Positions 34,858 to 45,939 of a DNA stretch of 57,795 bases are shown one piece after another. The notes beneath the pieces were generated by a model. That model did not search any database. It had not been told where the DNA came from and worked only from the letters and a program-made list of their open reading frames with translations. The position numbers were made by a program, and so were the translations under genes. The stretch spans positions 1 to 57,795 of the forward strand of contig ML210339.1 of the NCBI GenBank assembly GCA_004369085.1, written 5' to 3'. Positions within the stretch are counted from its first letter, which is position 1. Every line of letters begins with the position of its first letter. The stretch comes from Coprinopsis marcescibilis. Taxonomy: Eukaryota > Basidiomycota > Agaricomycetes > Agaricales > Psathyrellaceae.

Positions 34858-35972
34858 GCCATTCCACACTTCAGGGCTCTGGTTTGATGCGGCATTATTC
34901 AGGGAGCAGCATATGGGGCGACAGAAGACGACATAGCGTGATTATTCTCAGCGCGATGGTTAATTATCGCGCTGGGCATGCACCACACGGACAACACTCG
35001 GTGATGGCAGTAATCTTCTGTGAACCTGTTGGCTTGGTGTGGGTGAGATGCGTGCAAGTTTGTAGTCCGTCCCTAATCGGCACCTTTCGGGGTCAGTTGT
35101 CACTGTGGGATAGTTGGAACGGCGTGTTGCGCGATGGATGGCAATGAGGCTGACCAGCGTGCAGATGGATCTTTTGAGTGGAGCCAGAACGAAGCATGCG
35201 TTTGGATTGCCCAATCGGGAATCCCATCACTCATTCGCCCTCAGGCATAACGCTTCAGATAAAGTCTGATAAACGCTGGGAACTCGAGCTAGTGACCTTA
35301 ACTTTACCTGGTTGCCATCCTACAGCCTCAACCTGCTAAACAAACTAGATAGTGTGAATACGCGTGGTATACTACATATATAACTGCTGGATCTCACCGT
35401 TCCGCCCACTTGACCATTGGTATTCATTTCTAAACTGCTTCGCTACATGAACCATGTGGTCGACGACAGATAGAAGCACTGGGGCTAATGATATGAAAAT
35501 TATTGTCAAGATCGACAGCGAACCTCATTGAACTCACTCTGAACCACATGACAGCCTTCCAGTTGCATCATCGTGGGGTGGAATGGTTTACAACGACTCT
35601 TCTAGACGTCAAACCTAAATCCTAACTCCAGTGAGCTTCGAATAGACGCGCGAATTCAATTGAGATGTAGGCTTGCTGGGTTAAACATGAGTCGGAGCGT
35701 ATTCGGTTGCGTCAGCGCTGCTTCGCACGCGGAGGAAGGATCAACTGGGGATCAACGCGACGACGATGACTATCGCCGGGACTTGCAGCCAAGCGAGAAG
35801 AGTGAAATTCGATTCGATTTGATATGACCGACAACAAAAGTAGTATGATTCCTATAAACTCGTAGAGTTGTTCCACCTGAAACGCAACCTGATCAGGAAG
35901 GGAAGCAGTTAAAACTCGGGCACAACATACCAAGGGTGAAACGCCACTGAGGATACACACATCCAGAAACTA
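34858..35972. other. Intergenic, no gene supported
   Basis: Between the M28 gene promoter and the 3' end of GMC 6. No domain, repeat or RNA was recognised. Confidence 0.35.
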
Positions 35973-38187
35973 CTAACCCCGCCTAATCAGGTCAGCAGCC
36001 CTTTCCGCAACGAAATAGGTGGGAGCCATCGTATGCCCGCTGGGGATGAAAGGCTAAACAATGAAGAGCGAGTTTAGCTATAGTTCCATCTCAGATATGT
36101 ACACCCAAACTTACGAAAACTGATGCATCGACGATGCGGAGGCCCGCCACGCCCTTCACCCGGAGATCAGGGTCCACAACACCACTGTTCGACCTCCTAG
36201 GCGACATAGCAGCCGTTCCGCACGCGTGGAGGGTCGTAATGGCACTGCTGCGCACGTATTGGTAGTATGCCTCGGTGGAAACGACGTCAGGATCTGGGCT
36301 GATAGGGACAGTAACGTAGTCGCTCCAAGCCGGTGCACTGAAGAATCTTTTCGAGATGCGGTGGCCCTCTGCGAAAGCCTGAAGATCAAACTCGTGCGAG
36401 AGGGAGTTGGGATCTATGATAGGCGCATCGAATGGATTATTGGAACCAATTTTCACGGTGCCACCTAGATGAAGGTTTAATGGAGTCATTACGATAGAAT
36501 GCCTTTCGGAACTCACGAGACATGGGCGTCATTAATACGTTGAAGCTGCCTACGATGGTTCCATAGTTCACGAGTGCGAGTTCAATATGTGGAACGTTCG
36601 GCCCAGCCGCTGGATTTCCGTGAGTTGCGAAGAGAGAAGATTCAGAAGGGATTTTCGCCCAATAGATTTGATGGCCGATAGCTTCTGTCAAAGGGCCAGT
36701 CCGGTTGGTATTCCACATTTCCAATGCCAACTCTGGGTTCATGCTAATCCATATTCAGTACGACGCGCAGATGGACGAATGCCGAATACTTACGGAACAG
36801 GTGGCGCAGCACTCTTGCCCCAGAGAGAACCGACTGTGAGGTGGTCTTGCAGTCCTTTGCCTACATCGGGGAGGTGATGGATTACAGGAACACCGATGCT
36901 TTGCAGATCGTTTCGGTCACCGATACCAGAGTGAAGCAGAATTTTCGGCGTATTGATGGCACCGGCCGAAAGAATCAGCTCTCTCCGGGCAGTTAGAGTC
37001 GTGCGAGGACCTTGACCATCGGTTAACGCGGGGTCGCCAGGTACCATGACAGAGAGTAGACATACCTTCAGCATTCTCGGCAAACTCGATTGTTCGGATA
37101 TCTGATTCTCTACCGTGCCTAATGGGGGAAGACGGGAGCACACGCGTCGCGTAGGTGTTGAGCAGGATGGTCAAATTAGGCCTGTCACGGACGGCAGTGT
37201 TGAGGTATGCCTTGGCGGAGCTGGATCTTTCACCGTTGCCAATAGTTGATTGAATCCAAGCTGAACATTTGGGGGCGTAAGTGATAATACACAAGAAGAA
37301 CTGTGGTTTGCATACCGAGGCCAACGGGCTGTCCAGAATTCGGGTCCAAGTTGAAATCGAACTCGCTTTCAGTTGTGGTGGTTGCAATGCACCGAGCATC
37401 AAAGCTGTCAGGTCCGCTCCAGGGAAGGGACACCCGCACGTTCCCGCTGGTTCCGTGGACACCGGGGTTATATTGGCCAGTAACGTCGCGTCCTCCAGCA
37501 GGGGGAACCCAGCTCTCATGCTAGAGGAAAAGTAGAATTAGCTACGCCTAGCCGGGGCGTGGATAAAACCCACCCTTTGTACAAGAGGGAAAAGGTTGTT
37601 CCATCGCCAGCCATTGTCGCCAGTAATCTGTGCCCATCGGTCGTAGTCATCACGCGCACCGCGAGTATACATCATAGAATCTGGTCTTTCTGTTAGCTAT
37701 GCGACTACACACACACGAACAACGTACTGATAGAGGTGCTTCCACCAAGAACATGCCCGCGATCGTACTGATGCGCACGATTTGCCAGGCCTGGCTGGAC
37801 CACAGTCGTGTAATTCCACTTGTAGGTGTTGGGAATCTGGGTCCACCTTGATGGCATTTCGAGCGCGAGTTCGCCCTCGTTACTATCGTGGAACAACGTC
37901 AGACACAAGCAAAGGCATTTTAATAACAACATACTCTGGACCCGCCTCAATGAGCAAAACATTGAACCGAAGATTTTCTGTTAAACGACTGGCCAGCACT
38001 GCGCCAGCATTGCCTCCTGTTAAGGTGTAAGTAAGAGAAGGTAAACATAAGCCTGCGTGATGCTGACCTCCAACGACAATGAAGTCGAAGTTACGGGGTG
38101 CGGGGAGTTCTCTGATGTTATGGCATATTCTTGCTTGAGCCACGTGGACAGCAAGAGCAACGATGGCAGAGAAGAACAGCGACTTCA
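35973..38187 (-). CDS. GMC oxidoreductase 6 (AA3_2, aryl-alcohol-oxidase-like), intact
   Basis: ATG at 38187; signal peptide MKSLFFSAIVALAVHVAQA. FAD site NFDFIVVGG/GGNAGAVLASRL, GHVLGGSTSI, WSGPDSFDARC, NLDPNSGQPVGLG, IGNGERSSSAKAYLNTAVR, LSAGAINTPKILLHSGIG, and NNPFDAPIIDPNSLSHEFD. Catalytic His in TLHACGTAAMS and His in PSGHTMAPTYFVAERA, ending ADLIRRG then TAG at 35973. Intron positions match GMC 1 and 3, and all joins followed keep frame. It lies 12 kb from the main cluster with unrelated genes between, so it is either a dispersed member or was separated by insertion of the intervening genes. Confidence 0.85.
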
Positions 38188-38237
38188 TAATGGGAAATGA
38201 GAGCAGGTGCTGGTGAACTGGGGAGTCGAGTGACACG

Positions 38238-38245
38238 CTTTATAG
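38238..38245 (-). promoter_or_regulatory. TATA box of GMC gene 6
   Basis: On the minus strand TATAAAG lies about 51-57 bp upstream of the ATG at 38187. Confidence 0.5.
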
Positions 38246-39137
38246 GCCAAACAGCCAGGCACCAGATCCTACTTAAACGCCGAGTGCCTTGGATGAATCG
38301 ATTCAATTCAAGGAACTGTGGGTCCAATGAACGTATACCACCCACCTAAAGCGTTTGTGGAGGCCCTGAAGGAGATAGCCAAGTTTGAGATGAAAAGGTA
38401 GAGGCACCCTGATAAAGCCCTATGTATTTATGGGCAAGGGCGGTGATTGGGTTGTCGAAAACATTGACCAAAATGTTGCCCATGTTCTAGGTCCAGGAAA
38501 TAGCGCAAAACCCCGTCTGAGTGACGCGGTTTCACTGGCTAAGACGCGCCGTAGAGTCCTTGGTTGGTCACTGGACTTGGAAGCACGTCGCCAGGGTCCC
38601 CGTGATACGGCATTGGGGCGCAACGCCGAACAGGATTACGACAATGTTTCGCCCTGGTTGCTGCATGTTCCTGACAGTTGCGGGCAATCAGGCTCCACTT
38701 TGATGTTAGTTCTATCACATGGTCGCTCACCATTGAAATCGCCCTTGGCGATATCGATATCCAGTGATTTAGCTGTCGATTCTGAATGGTACGAGGAGGA
38801 GAAGGTCAAAGTCGCCGCCACATCGCCAAGACGCAAAACGCTATTGGAGCTCCGACGTTATTATGTAATCTCAAATGCCGAACAGTTCCGTCCATGTTTT
38901 CGACGGATCACCTGGTTGTTCCGTGTTCCGATCGCAAGGGTCCTTGGCGCCTGATCTGAGGTTTTTGGAGTTCCCTATTTGCAAACAATAGTCCATATTC
39001 AAGGTTCCGGGGATATTCAGGTTTTACCAACACCACCACCACCACCTCTGAGCGTTCGGTGAGTTGTCATTTAAAGCACATTGATGTATCAATTTTACTC
39101 AAGTCGTTTGATGTTCGCAGCACGGCATATCTAGGCA
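38246..39137. other. Intergenic; one long frame of unknown status
   Basis: A 174-codon + frame (38430-38954) starts with ATG but has no recognisable motif. A possible non-coding exon and intron (donor near 39059, acceptor near 39120) lie just before the gag ORF. Confidence 0.3.
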
Positions 39138-39872
39138 ATGACACCGAATGTGATGCTTGAGGAGGACGGGTCCAACTGGGCCGACTACAAACATCGAGTT
39201 CTCAATCAGCTTTACGCCAAGGGACTCTACCGCTACGTACATGGCACCATCCCCAGGCCTGTCGAAATCGTGAAGCACAACCCTAGTAGAAGGGCAGAAG
39301 ACCCACGATCTCACTGGTACCTGCCGTCAGATAGCAATCATTCCCGACCCCTATCGCACTCCGAAGTCAATGAATACCACAACGCTCTCACCCAGTTTTT
39401 GAAGCAGGACAGCACCGGATGGCTCTATCTCATGTCCACGCTTCCCTACAGCATCTACATATTCATTCGCAAGCATACCACACTCGCAGAGAAATGGAAA
39501 GCGTTGTGCAATATGTACGAGAACCGCCAGGCGCGCGATATAGGCATCATGAGCCAGCTTTCCCGATTGCGGTTCAACCGCAGTGGGCCGAGGAGTTTGC
39601 GATCCCACTTGGCTTATATGATGGAACTTCGAGACGAGGCTATTAGCGGGACGCAAGCTAAAGTTTTCTCCGATGACTTATTTTCCCGTTTCATCGCCGG
39701 TTCACTCGAACAAGACCCATACCTCTCAACAACTGCCAAAACAAGCCAGATTGGCTCGCCGACGCCCTCCGACAAGCTCATCAATACTCTTCTCAGAATA
39801 GAGGAAGAGATGGTGCTTGACTCCGCTCGGGAGCCTCTGGAAAAGGCGGGACGTGGTTCAAAGCGTTCCTAG
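39138..39872 (+). CDS. Solitary copia-type gag (UBN2-like) ORF
   Basis: A 244-residue intronless frame. EEDGSNWADYKHRVLNQLYA, then KGLYRYVHGTIPRPVEI, TLAEKWKALCNMYENR, SQLSRLRFN, LRSHLAYMMELRDEAI and FSRFIAGSLEQDPYLS follow the layout of the gag polyprotein N-terminal domain (UBN2/DUF4219) of Ty1/copia retrotransposons. There is no zinc knuckle and no protease, integrase or reverse-transcriptase sequence downstream, and no long terminal repeats were noticed. The frame is fully open, so this is either a recent fragment or a host-captured gag. A possible 5'UTR intron ends near 39120. Confidence 0.6.
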   Translation: MTPNVMLEEDGSNWADYKHRVLNQLYAKGLYRYVHGTIPRPVEIVKHNPSRRAEDPRSHWYLPSDSNHSRPLSHSEVNEYHNALTQFLKQDSTGWLYLMSTLPYSIYIFIRKHTTLAEKWKALCNMYENRQARDIGIMSQLSRLRFNRSGPRSLRSHLAYMMELRDEAISGTQAKVFSDDLFSRFIAGSLEQDPYLSTTAKTSQIGSPTPSDKLINTLLRIEEEMVLDSAREPLEKAGRGSKRS

Positions 39873-41219
39873 TAAATTAAAGAGATCCTCCAACGTTTCT
39901 GGCAAACTGGTGAGCAAATACAACTCTGACCTGCTTCAGCCCGATCTAACCTAGGAGTTCTTAGCACAACTCAATTTCAAGTCATATATTTCTTGGGACT
40001 GCGGGACTCCGGAGTTCTGGCAACTCTTCCCTGACGAAGGGCGCACTTGAACAGTCGGCACCCTTTATTCGGAACAGTTTCTCGAGCGAGTCCTGGTATG
40101 TCACGGCCCTATTGTCCACAAGTGCACTCCGGCGGTCAGTGTCGGTCGGAACAAGAAGAGAATGGAGGAGATGGCCTGGTGACTGTACACAGTTTGAAAC
40201 TATTGAATATCCCATCATTCTTTCGCAGCAATTTTGGACGCAAACATGCGGCCAACAAACTAGCAATTGTGTTTGGCTGTTTTAGCTAAGTATATAAACC
40301 CTGTATCCGAAGGTGCAGCTCAGGTGGCGAGGGGTAAGTCAGCTTGGCGCCGAGCTTACGAGTAGAATGGATGTCTGCGAGGAAAATGAAGAAGAGGAAA
40401 ATGAAGAAAGTCGCTTGCAGCGTGTGTTCCTGAGTTACACTTTTTATAGGATCGCCAGAGAAAAAGGGAGGTATTCAGCACAGGGACGTATAGAAGATAA
40501 TCAGCCAGATCCCCGTTGAGTCTCGAACATGGTAAAATTGAATCCTGTCTTGAGAGAGGACCCAGAACAATGGAATTGTAAATCCCTTACAGTGGATAGC
40601 CAGAAGCTCAATGAAATGATTCAGACTCCTAGGTGAACATCGTAACATATTGTTTGAATTTCTGCCATTCAACTGGTTGTTGTCCTGCGCAAGATAGGGG
40701 CGAGTTAAAGCTCCGCTTAAAGTTGCAGGCCCACAAATCACTTGCCCCGTGCACCCTTCCAAAACTGATTGCTCTCACAAACTTCCTGGATTCTGCAATT
40801 ATTATCAAAAGAAAAATATATCATCAAGGTCTATGCCACCAATGTGCTTTCAGTGAGTATTCTGGTAACTGTGGCAGAGAAAAGGGGTTGTGAGGAAGGA
40901 GAAATGTTTTTCTGCACAGGTCTGTCAGAAAGTTCGGAAATTCCGTGTGCATGACGCTTGTAAACTGACTTGGCTGGTGCGGCTTGAGCCGCTGAGAATT
41001 TTCCTTCCCTGGATCTTCCTGCGACGTGGTGCTCCTCCTCCCCCCCTTCCTCCCCCCACATTTTACCTTTTACTGGGTTTTGCGGATCTTTCTTGCTCGC
41101 TGTCTGTTGCCATCGTCGAGCAATACATTTCCGTCGTCATCATCGACCCCTGCCACCCTCGTCGTCGTCGTCATCGCCATCAACGACGGCCACGACATTC
41201 ATCGCCGTTCTACAACTTA
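39873..41219. other. Intergenic and promoter region of the ubinuclein-like gene
   Basis: No coding gene supported. A pyrimidine-rich run at about 41028-41055, rich in C, lies just before the leader exons and may mark the promoter. Confidence 0.35.
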
Positions 41220-42500
41220 CCGGTGAGCACAACTTTGCATATATTCTTCGTTCTGGCTTCTAAATACTATCCGTGGTGCCCATAGTAGCTGCTCGTTGCC
41301 ATCAACAGCTTGAGCTCATCGTCGCTTCGATACCGAGGTTGTTGGACACAGTCCACATTCTGCCAGACACCACTTGGACACAACTATCGGACATACATTC
41401 GCGAATATTCCCCACTTGAACTCCCAAATCGCCCCAGAAGACCCCGGGTTTAGTCTTGGTCGTCTCGTCGTCGACGCCGACAGCAGTGCACAACAGATCA
41501 GAGTTTACGAACACGCTTAAACACCGCCAAAGTGCTTCGGAGACACGCAGGTGAGCACAGTTTTCTATATTCATTGTTCTGGCTTCTAAATTCAGTCCCA
41601 GTGCCCTAGTTGTCGACATTGACGGCATTTGCAAACACACTTAATCCACCAACGAAGTCATACGGCTGTGTCATTGTTGCAGGCTCGTAATCCACGTCTT
41701 CTGTGAGCACAGTTCCCTATATTCATTGTTCTAAATTCTGTCCTAGTGCCCTAATTGTTGACACTGACAGTATTGTGCAGCTATAACCTTTGCAAACGCG
41801 CTTAATCCATCAACGAAGTCAGTCATACGGCTGTGTCATTGTTGCAGGCTCCTAATCCACGTCTTCCACAGCGATTCCCGAGGCTTTCACGGACTCACAG
41901 GTGGGCACATTCACTCACTCGACGTTTCTCGATTCTAAACATTATCTGGGTTGCTTGTCGAAACAATAGCCGAGCTCACCGTGTCACATCTATATTGAGC
42001 TTGCACACCAAGAGGGCCGGTAAAACTCGACGCATTTCTCGCCGGGTAAGTAACTCTCACAAGTATTCGATTCACTGCTAAATTCTTTTGGCAGTAGCTC
42101 ATCGACAGAAGCCACAGAAATATCCAACTTGCTGGGCACCATCCACAAACTCATCACAACACCGACTCGCCGCCAACGACCCTGGGCTTAGGATTGGTAC
42201 GCATATAGTCAGCACAGACGGCATTTCAAAAGGTGCTTAACCCGCCGACAGACACAGTGATATTCACATACTTTCGCCACAACAGCGATTCTGAAGCTTT
42301 CACGAGTGCCACAGGTGAGCACAGTTCTTTTTTATATGTCGTTCTCGTCTCTGAACATAATCCGTGGCGCTCGCAGACATCAATCGCTGACGCAGTCCAC
42401 ACAGAAGGCCGATAAAAATCAAGACACAGCACCTGCCGTGCTCATCGCACCCTGCACGCAGTCCAACAAGTCCCAATCCATCGCCAAACCCACACCGCCA
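41220..42500 (+). repeat. Duplicated exon-intron modules in the 5' leader of the ubinuclein-like gene
   Basis: The donor-like string GTGAGCACA(G/A) occurs at 41223, 41551, 41703 and 42314 (variant GTGGGCACA at 41901), each followed by similar intron text (TATATTC.TTGTTCTGGCTTCTAAAT) and an AG. 41551-41702 and 41703-41869 are direct repeats of about 150-165 bp. Exon pieces also recur: GCTTTCACG...CACAG before 41901 and before 42314, and CCGCCAAAGTGCTTCGG at about 41524 and 42495. No in-frame ATG occurs, so these look like non-coding 5'UTR exons. Confidence 0.6.
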
Positions 42501-42607
42501 AAGTGCTTCGGTTCGGAAACAACCCTTCGGCATTTGGCTCCCGCCAACGCTTGAAGCGGAAGCGCAACCACACTGGACCAGAAACAGACGACGGAGAGCA
42601 GCCAGCC

Positions 42608-45307
42608 ATGTCCGTCGATCAAGACACCGAGATGAGTGACGAGACCCAGTCGCGTCTCGCACCAACATCCATTTCAACTATGACCGATATACGGAGGACT
42701 TCCACCGCTTCCAACAGCAGCAATGCTATCACGACGTCCTCTACGACTACCTACGCTTCTACGCCAACTGTTACCGGGTTCCCGAGTGGGGCCTCGTTGG
42801 CGAATTTGATTCATAACATGGATGTTTCTTCTGAGCCGGAGCGGATACATGAGACTGACGAGGAGGAGGATTCTGAGAGTGAGGGTGAAGGAGAGGAGGT
42901 TGAGGGTGAGCTGCAGGGAGAGGAGGGAGAGGACGAAGATGATGGGGAGGACGAGGAGGACGATGAAGAAGATGACGAGGAGGAGGACGATGACGAGGAA
43001 GACGAGGAAGGAAAGGAGTACGACACTGGGGAGCCTATATCAACAGCTACGATCGCAGCCCCTCCGCCACCAGTCCCGGTCGTGACCAACGTCCTCCAAG
43101 CTCGACCAAAACCAAAACCCAACGCACCACCGAGAAGTTCGATATCAATCAGCGACCTGACGGAGAATGGCGTCGAGGGCCCGCTGCCTGTGCTCAGCGC
43201 AAAGGGCGTCTCGATACCGGTTCTGCTGCACACCGACGGGAATGCTGGGGAATCCGGGATTAGTGTGACGGTCACCGATACCTCGCAGCCGCCGGAGGCA
43301 CCGCCCGAGTCATCGACATCGACCCTCACCAGTCCACCTTCCTCTGCAGAGACTGCTGACTCGGTCACAACGACGAAGCCTACGTCGAAAAAGGGAAAAC
43401 CCAAGTCGAAGGTGGGCAAGCAACGGTCGGCATCGCCGTCTCCGCCACCCCAGCCTGCACCTCCACCCCTGCAGACCATCCGGCTGGACATTGCGCTCGG
43501 TGGGCCGAGTAACTATGAGGTGGACGTCAGCCAGATGGCGAAGGAGACGGGCCAGCGGCCTATGACACCACCGTTGCTCGGGGCTGTGGTTGAGAGCGAG
43601 GTGGAGGAGCCCGCGCCGAGTGTGCATGAAGAAGGGGACGGGGGCGGCGGGAAAAAGAAACGGAAGAAAAAGAACGCGGCGCAGGAGTATTATGACACCT
43701 CTGACCCGTTCATTGACGATTCCGAGCTGGCGGTCGACCAGAGAACGTACTTTGCGCAGACGAAGCAGCAGGGCTTCTACGTCTCGAGTGGGGAGGTGGC
43801 ATTGATGAAAGACAAGTGCGTGTGGTCTCCTTTTCTGGTGAGGTTGATGCTGATAGGCTGTGTGTAGCAAATCGCCCAAGAAGCCAAAGTCGAAAAAGTT
43901 GAATTTGACGCAGACTTTGCATGCCTCGGCTTCGAAGGCGATTTCGGCGGGAGTTGCGTCTGCTGGGCCTTCAGCGGGCATGTCCATTTCGACTGCTGGG
44001 CTGAATCGTACTGGAAGTCATGATGGCGAGTCACCTGTCCTGGTTGACGGGGAGACAGCATCGAGCCTCAGTACATTTGGCAAGGGTTTGCGAGGGGTTG
44101 GTATGGTGACTGGCGGTGTCGTTGGTGTGAGTGGTGGCGCAAATGTGCTGCCTGGGATGAACGGTGGAGAAAAGGGGAAGAAGCCGGCGACTGGGGCGGA
44201 TGCCATTAGCGGGTGGACAGCTGGTGTGCCCGATGAGGAGGCAGATGAGAAGACGGGTCAGAAGAGGAAGCGGTATATCACCGTTGTGGAGGGTGGAAAG
44301 AAGAGGAAAATCGTTAACGTCGTGAGTATATTCATTCTCATGTAGGAATTCACTGCTAATCATTTTTGTAGCACTCATTCCATCCTGAACTGCAAGCCGC
44401 GATTGAAGAGTTGAAGTTAGAGATTGAAAAGGAGAACTGGGAGCACAAGGGCAAGTTTCCGCCGGGGATTAAACCTCATCTGGCGAAATTGGCGCTGCTG
44501 GCCATCAAGCTTGATGAGTACGACGACCATTTCTTCAACCTCATGCCAGTGCTGTTCCCGTACAACAAGTACACAATGACTGTGGGTTTTCAGCTCCCTT
44601 GCCGTTTCTGGCTCCACGGTCTCTGATGATCTTCCTTCTTATAGAAACTTATCAAACGTACTGTCTACCCCGATCATGTGGCACTGCTGCAAGACCGGCA
44701 GGAGCAGCTGCTGAAGCAACTTGAAGATCTGTCGAAAGCCGGGTTCTTGCAAGCGGAACAAGAATGGGAAAAGAGCGTTGCTGCGTGGGATAAGCGACAG
44801 GAGAAAATGCGGTTGGAGGTTACCAATGCACCGCCTGGTTCTGCACCTCCGGGCGAAGGTGGGAGTGCGAACGGCTCTGCTGCGCCTACCCGCCATCCGA
44901 CAGAGGAGAAGGATGGGATGGACGTGGATAACCCGTCCGTTGCCCCATCAACTGCCGTTGCCAATGCACATACTGCAAATCCCCCCGGGAAGAAGTATCG
45001 TCTGACCGAGCAGATGAAAGCGATTATCTGGGATTTGGTCTTGCTCAGTAATGAATGTTGTCGGTTGGAGAACGAGAAGAATGTGTATGAGGGGAGTGCA
45101 TTGCAGGTCAGTGAGCAGGGGTTGAGGAAGGTGTTGTACCAGAAGATTGTTGCTGCTTTCCCAGAGGGTTGGATGTCCAGTGGTCAAATTTCGAGAGATG
45201 GTGCGTATCCTTGTTTAATTCGCTACCTATTAACTTATTTACCTGCTTTCATAGTGAGTGCCATGAAGAAGAGGTTGGAGAAGGAGGCGATGGATAATGA
45301 ACCTTGA
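42608..45307 (+). CDS. Ubinuclein/HPC2-like subunit of the HIRA histone-chaperone complex
   Basis: Exons 42608-43815, 43868-44321, 44372-44581, 44645-45200 and 45255-45307; the first in-frame ATG (MSVDQDTEMSDE) is used. The N-terminal half is low-complexity with a long Asp/Glu tract (encoded at about 42850-43020) and Pro/Ser-rich linkers. Then comes the Hpc2-related domain: YYDTSDPFIDDSELAVDQRT, then YFAQTKQQGFYVSSGEVALM. The C-terminal half has the ubinuclein middle domain (FPPGIKPHLAKLALLAIKLD, then NLMPVLFPYNKYTM, KLIKRTVYP). In other organisms this subunit binds H3.3 with HIRA for replication-independent nucleosome assembly. Upstream lies a long leader with repeated intron-like modules. 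Same strand as the GH38 gene, 632 bp upstream of it. Confidence 0.8.
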
Positions 45308-45939
45308 CCTGCCCTGTTCGTAATTTTGGTTTTTCGACGATTGCTGCGACTCGTCTTTCGCGTACTGTTTTAATGTTCAACTAATGGCAGTGATTCCATG
45401 GACGATTCCCGGGCTTTTCTCTCACTGCTTGAGCTTAACTTTATCCTTATTCTTTCAATATTTGGCTTCTTCATCTCTTCTTCCCATGTCTCCCTCTCCA
45501 TCGTCGTGTGCTGTACTTTATGTGTTGTACCAATTATATCATTGTGCCTTCGCTGTTATCATTTTGCTCGATTACCCCTCGCTATTACGCGTTCAGTTCG
45601 CCGTTCTTTACTTTAGCATTGCATCTTCAAAGCTACTGTACTACTTGCTCAGTAATTTTATATGTTTAAGACTATGGTGTCTTGTGGCCGTATATATACA
45701 CTCTGAAACTAAAGATAGACACGGAATGAAAAATGAAATTGACAAATGGTTCCGAATGTGGGGAGAAATGCCAAGGGGCGATCAAAGACCGCCTGATGGA
45801 AGGCCGCCGTCGTTACTGAACTCGTCATCCTGCTTTTGGCCATCTCTCTACTTCTCCCTAACCACATAATCCTTAAAACCCAGCTTTTACCCTTTCATTC
45901 GTCTCTGTCCCAGGACTAAGAACTCAAGGCAGCACCAGT
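45308..45939 (+). other. 3' region of ubinuclein-like gene and promoter of GH38 gene
   Basis: No additional gene supported; the T-rich stretch gives a hydrophobic chance translation. Confidence 0.35.

Noticed and set aside
38430..38954. 174-codon plus-strand ORF with ATG
   Set aside because: No signal, domain or intron evidence; kept only as part of the intergenic note.
41160..41200. CGTCGTCGT-type triplet run as a microsatellite
   Set aside because: Too short and imperfect to count as a repeat feature.
42811..43491. 226-codon minus-strand frame rich in serine
   Set aside because: It is the reverse of the Asp/Glu and Pro tracts of the ubinuclein-like gene.
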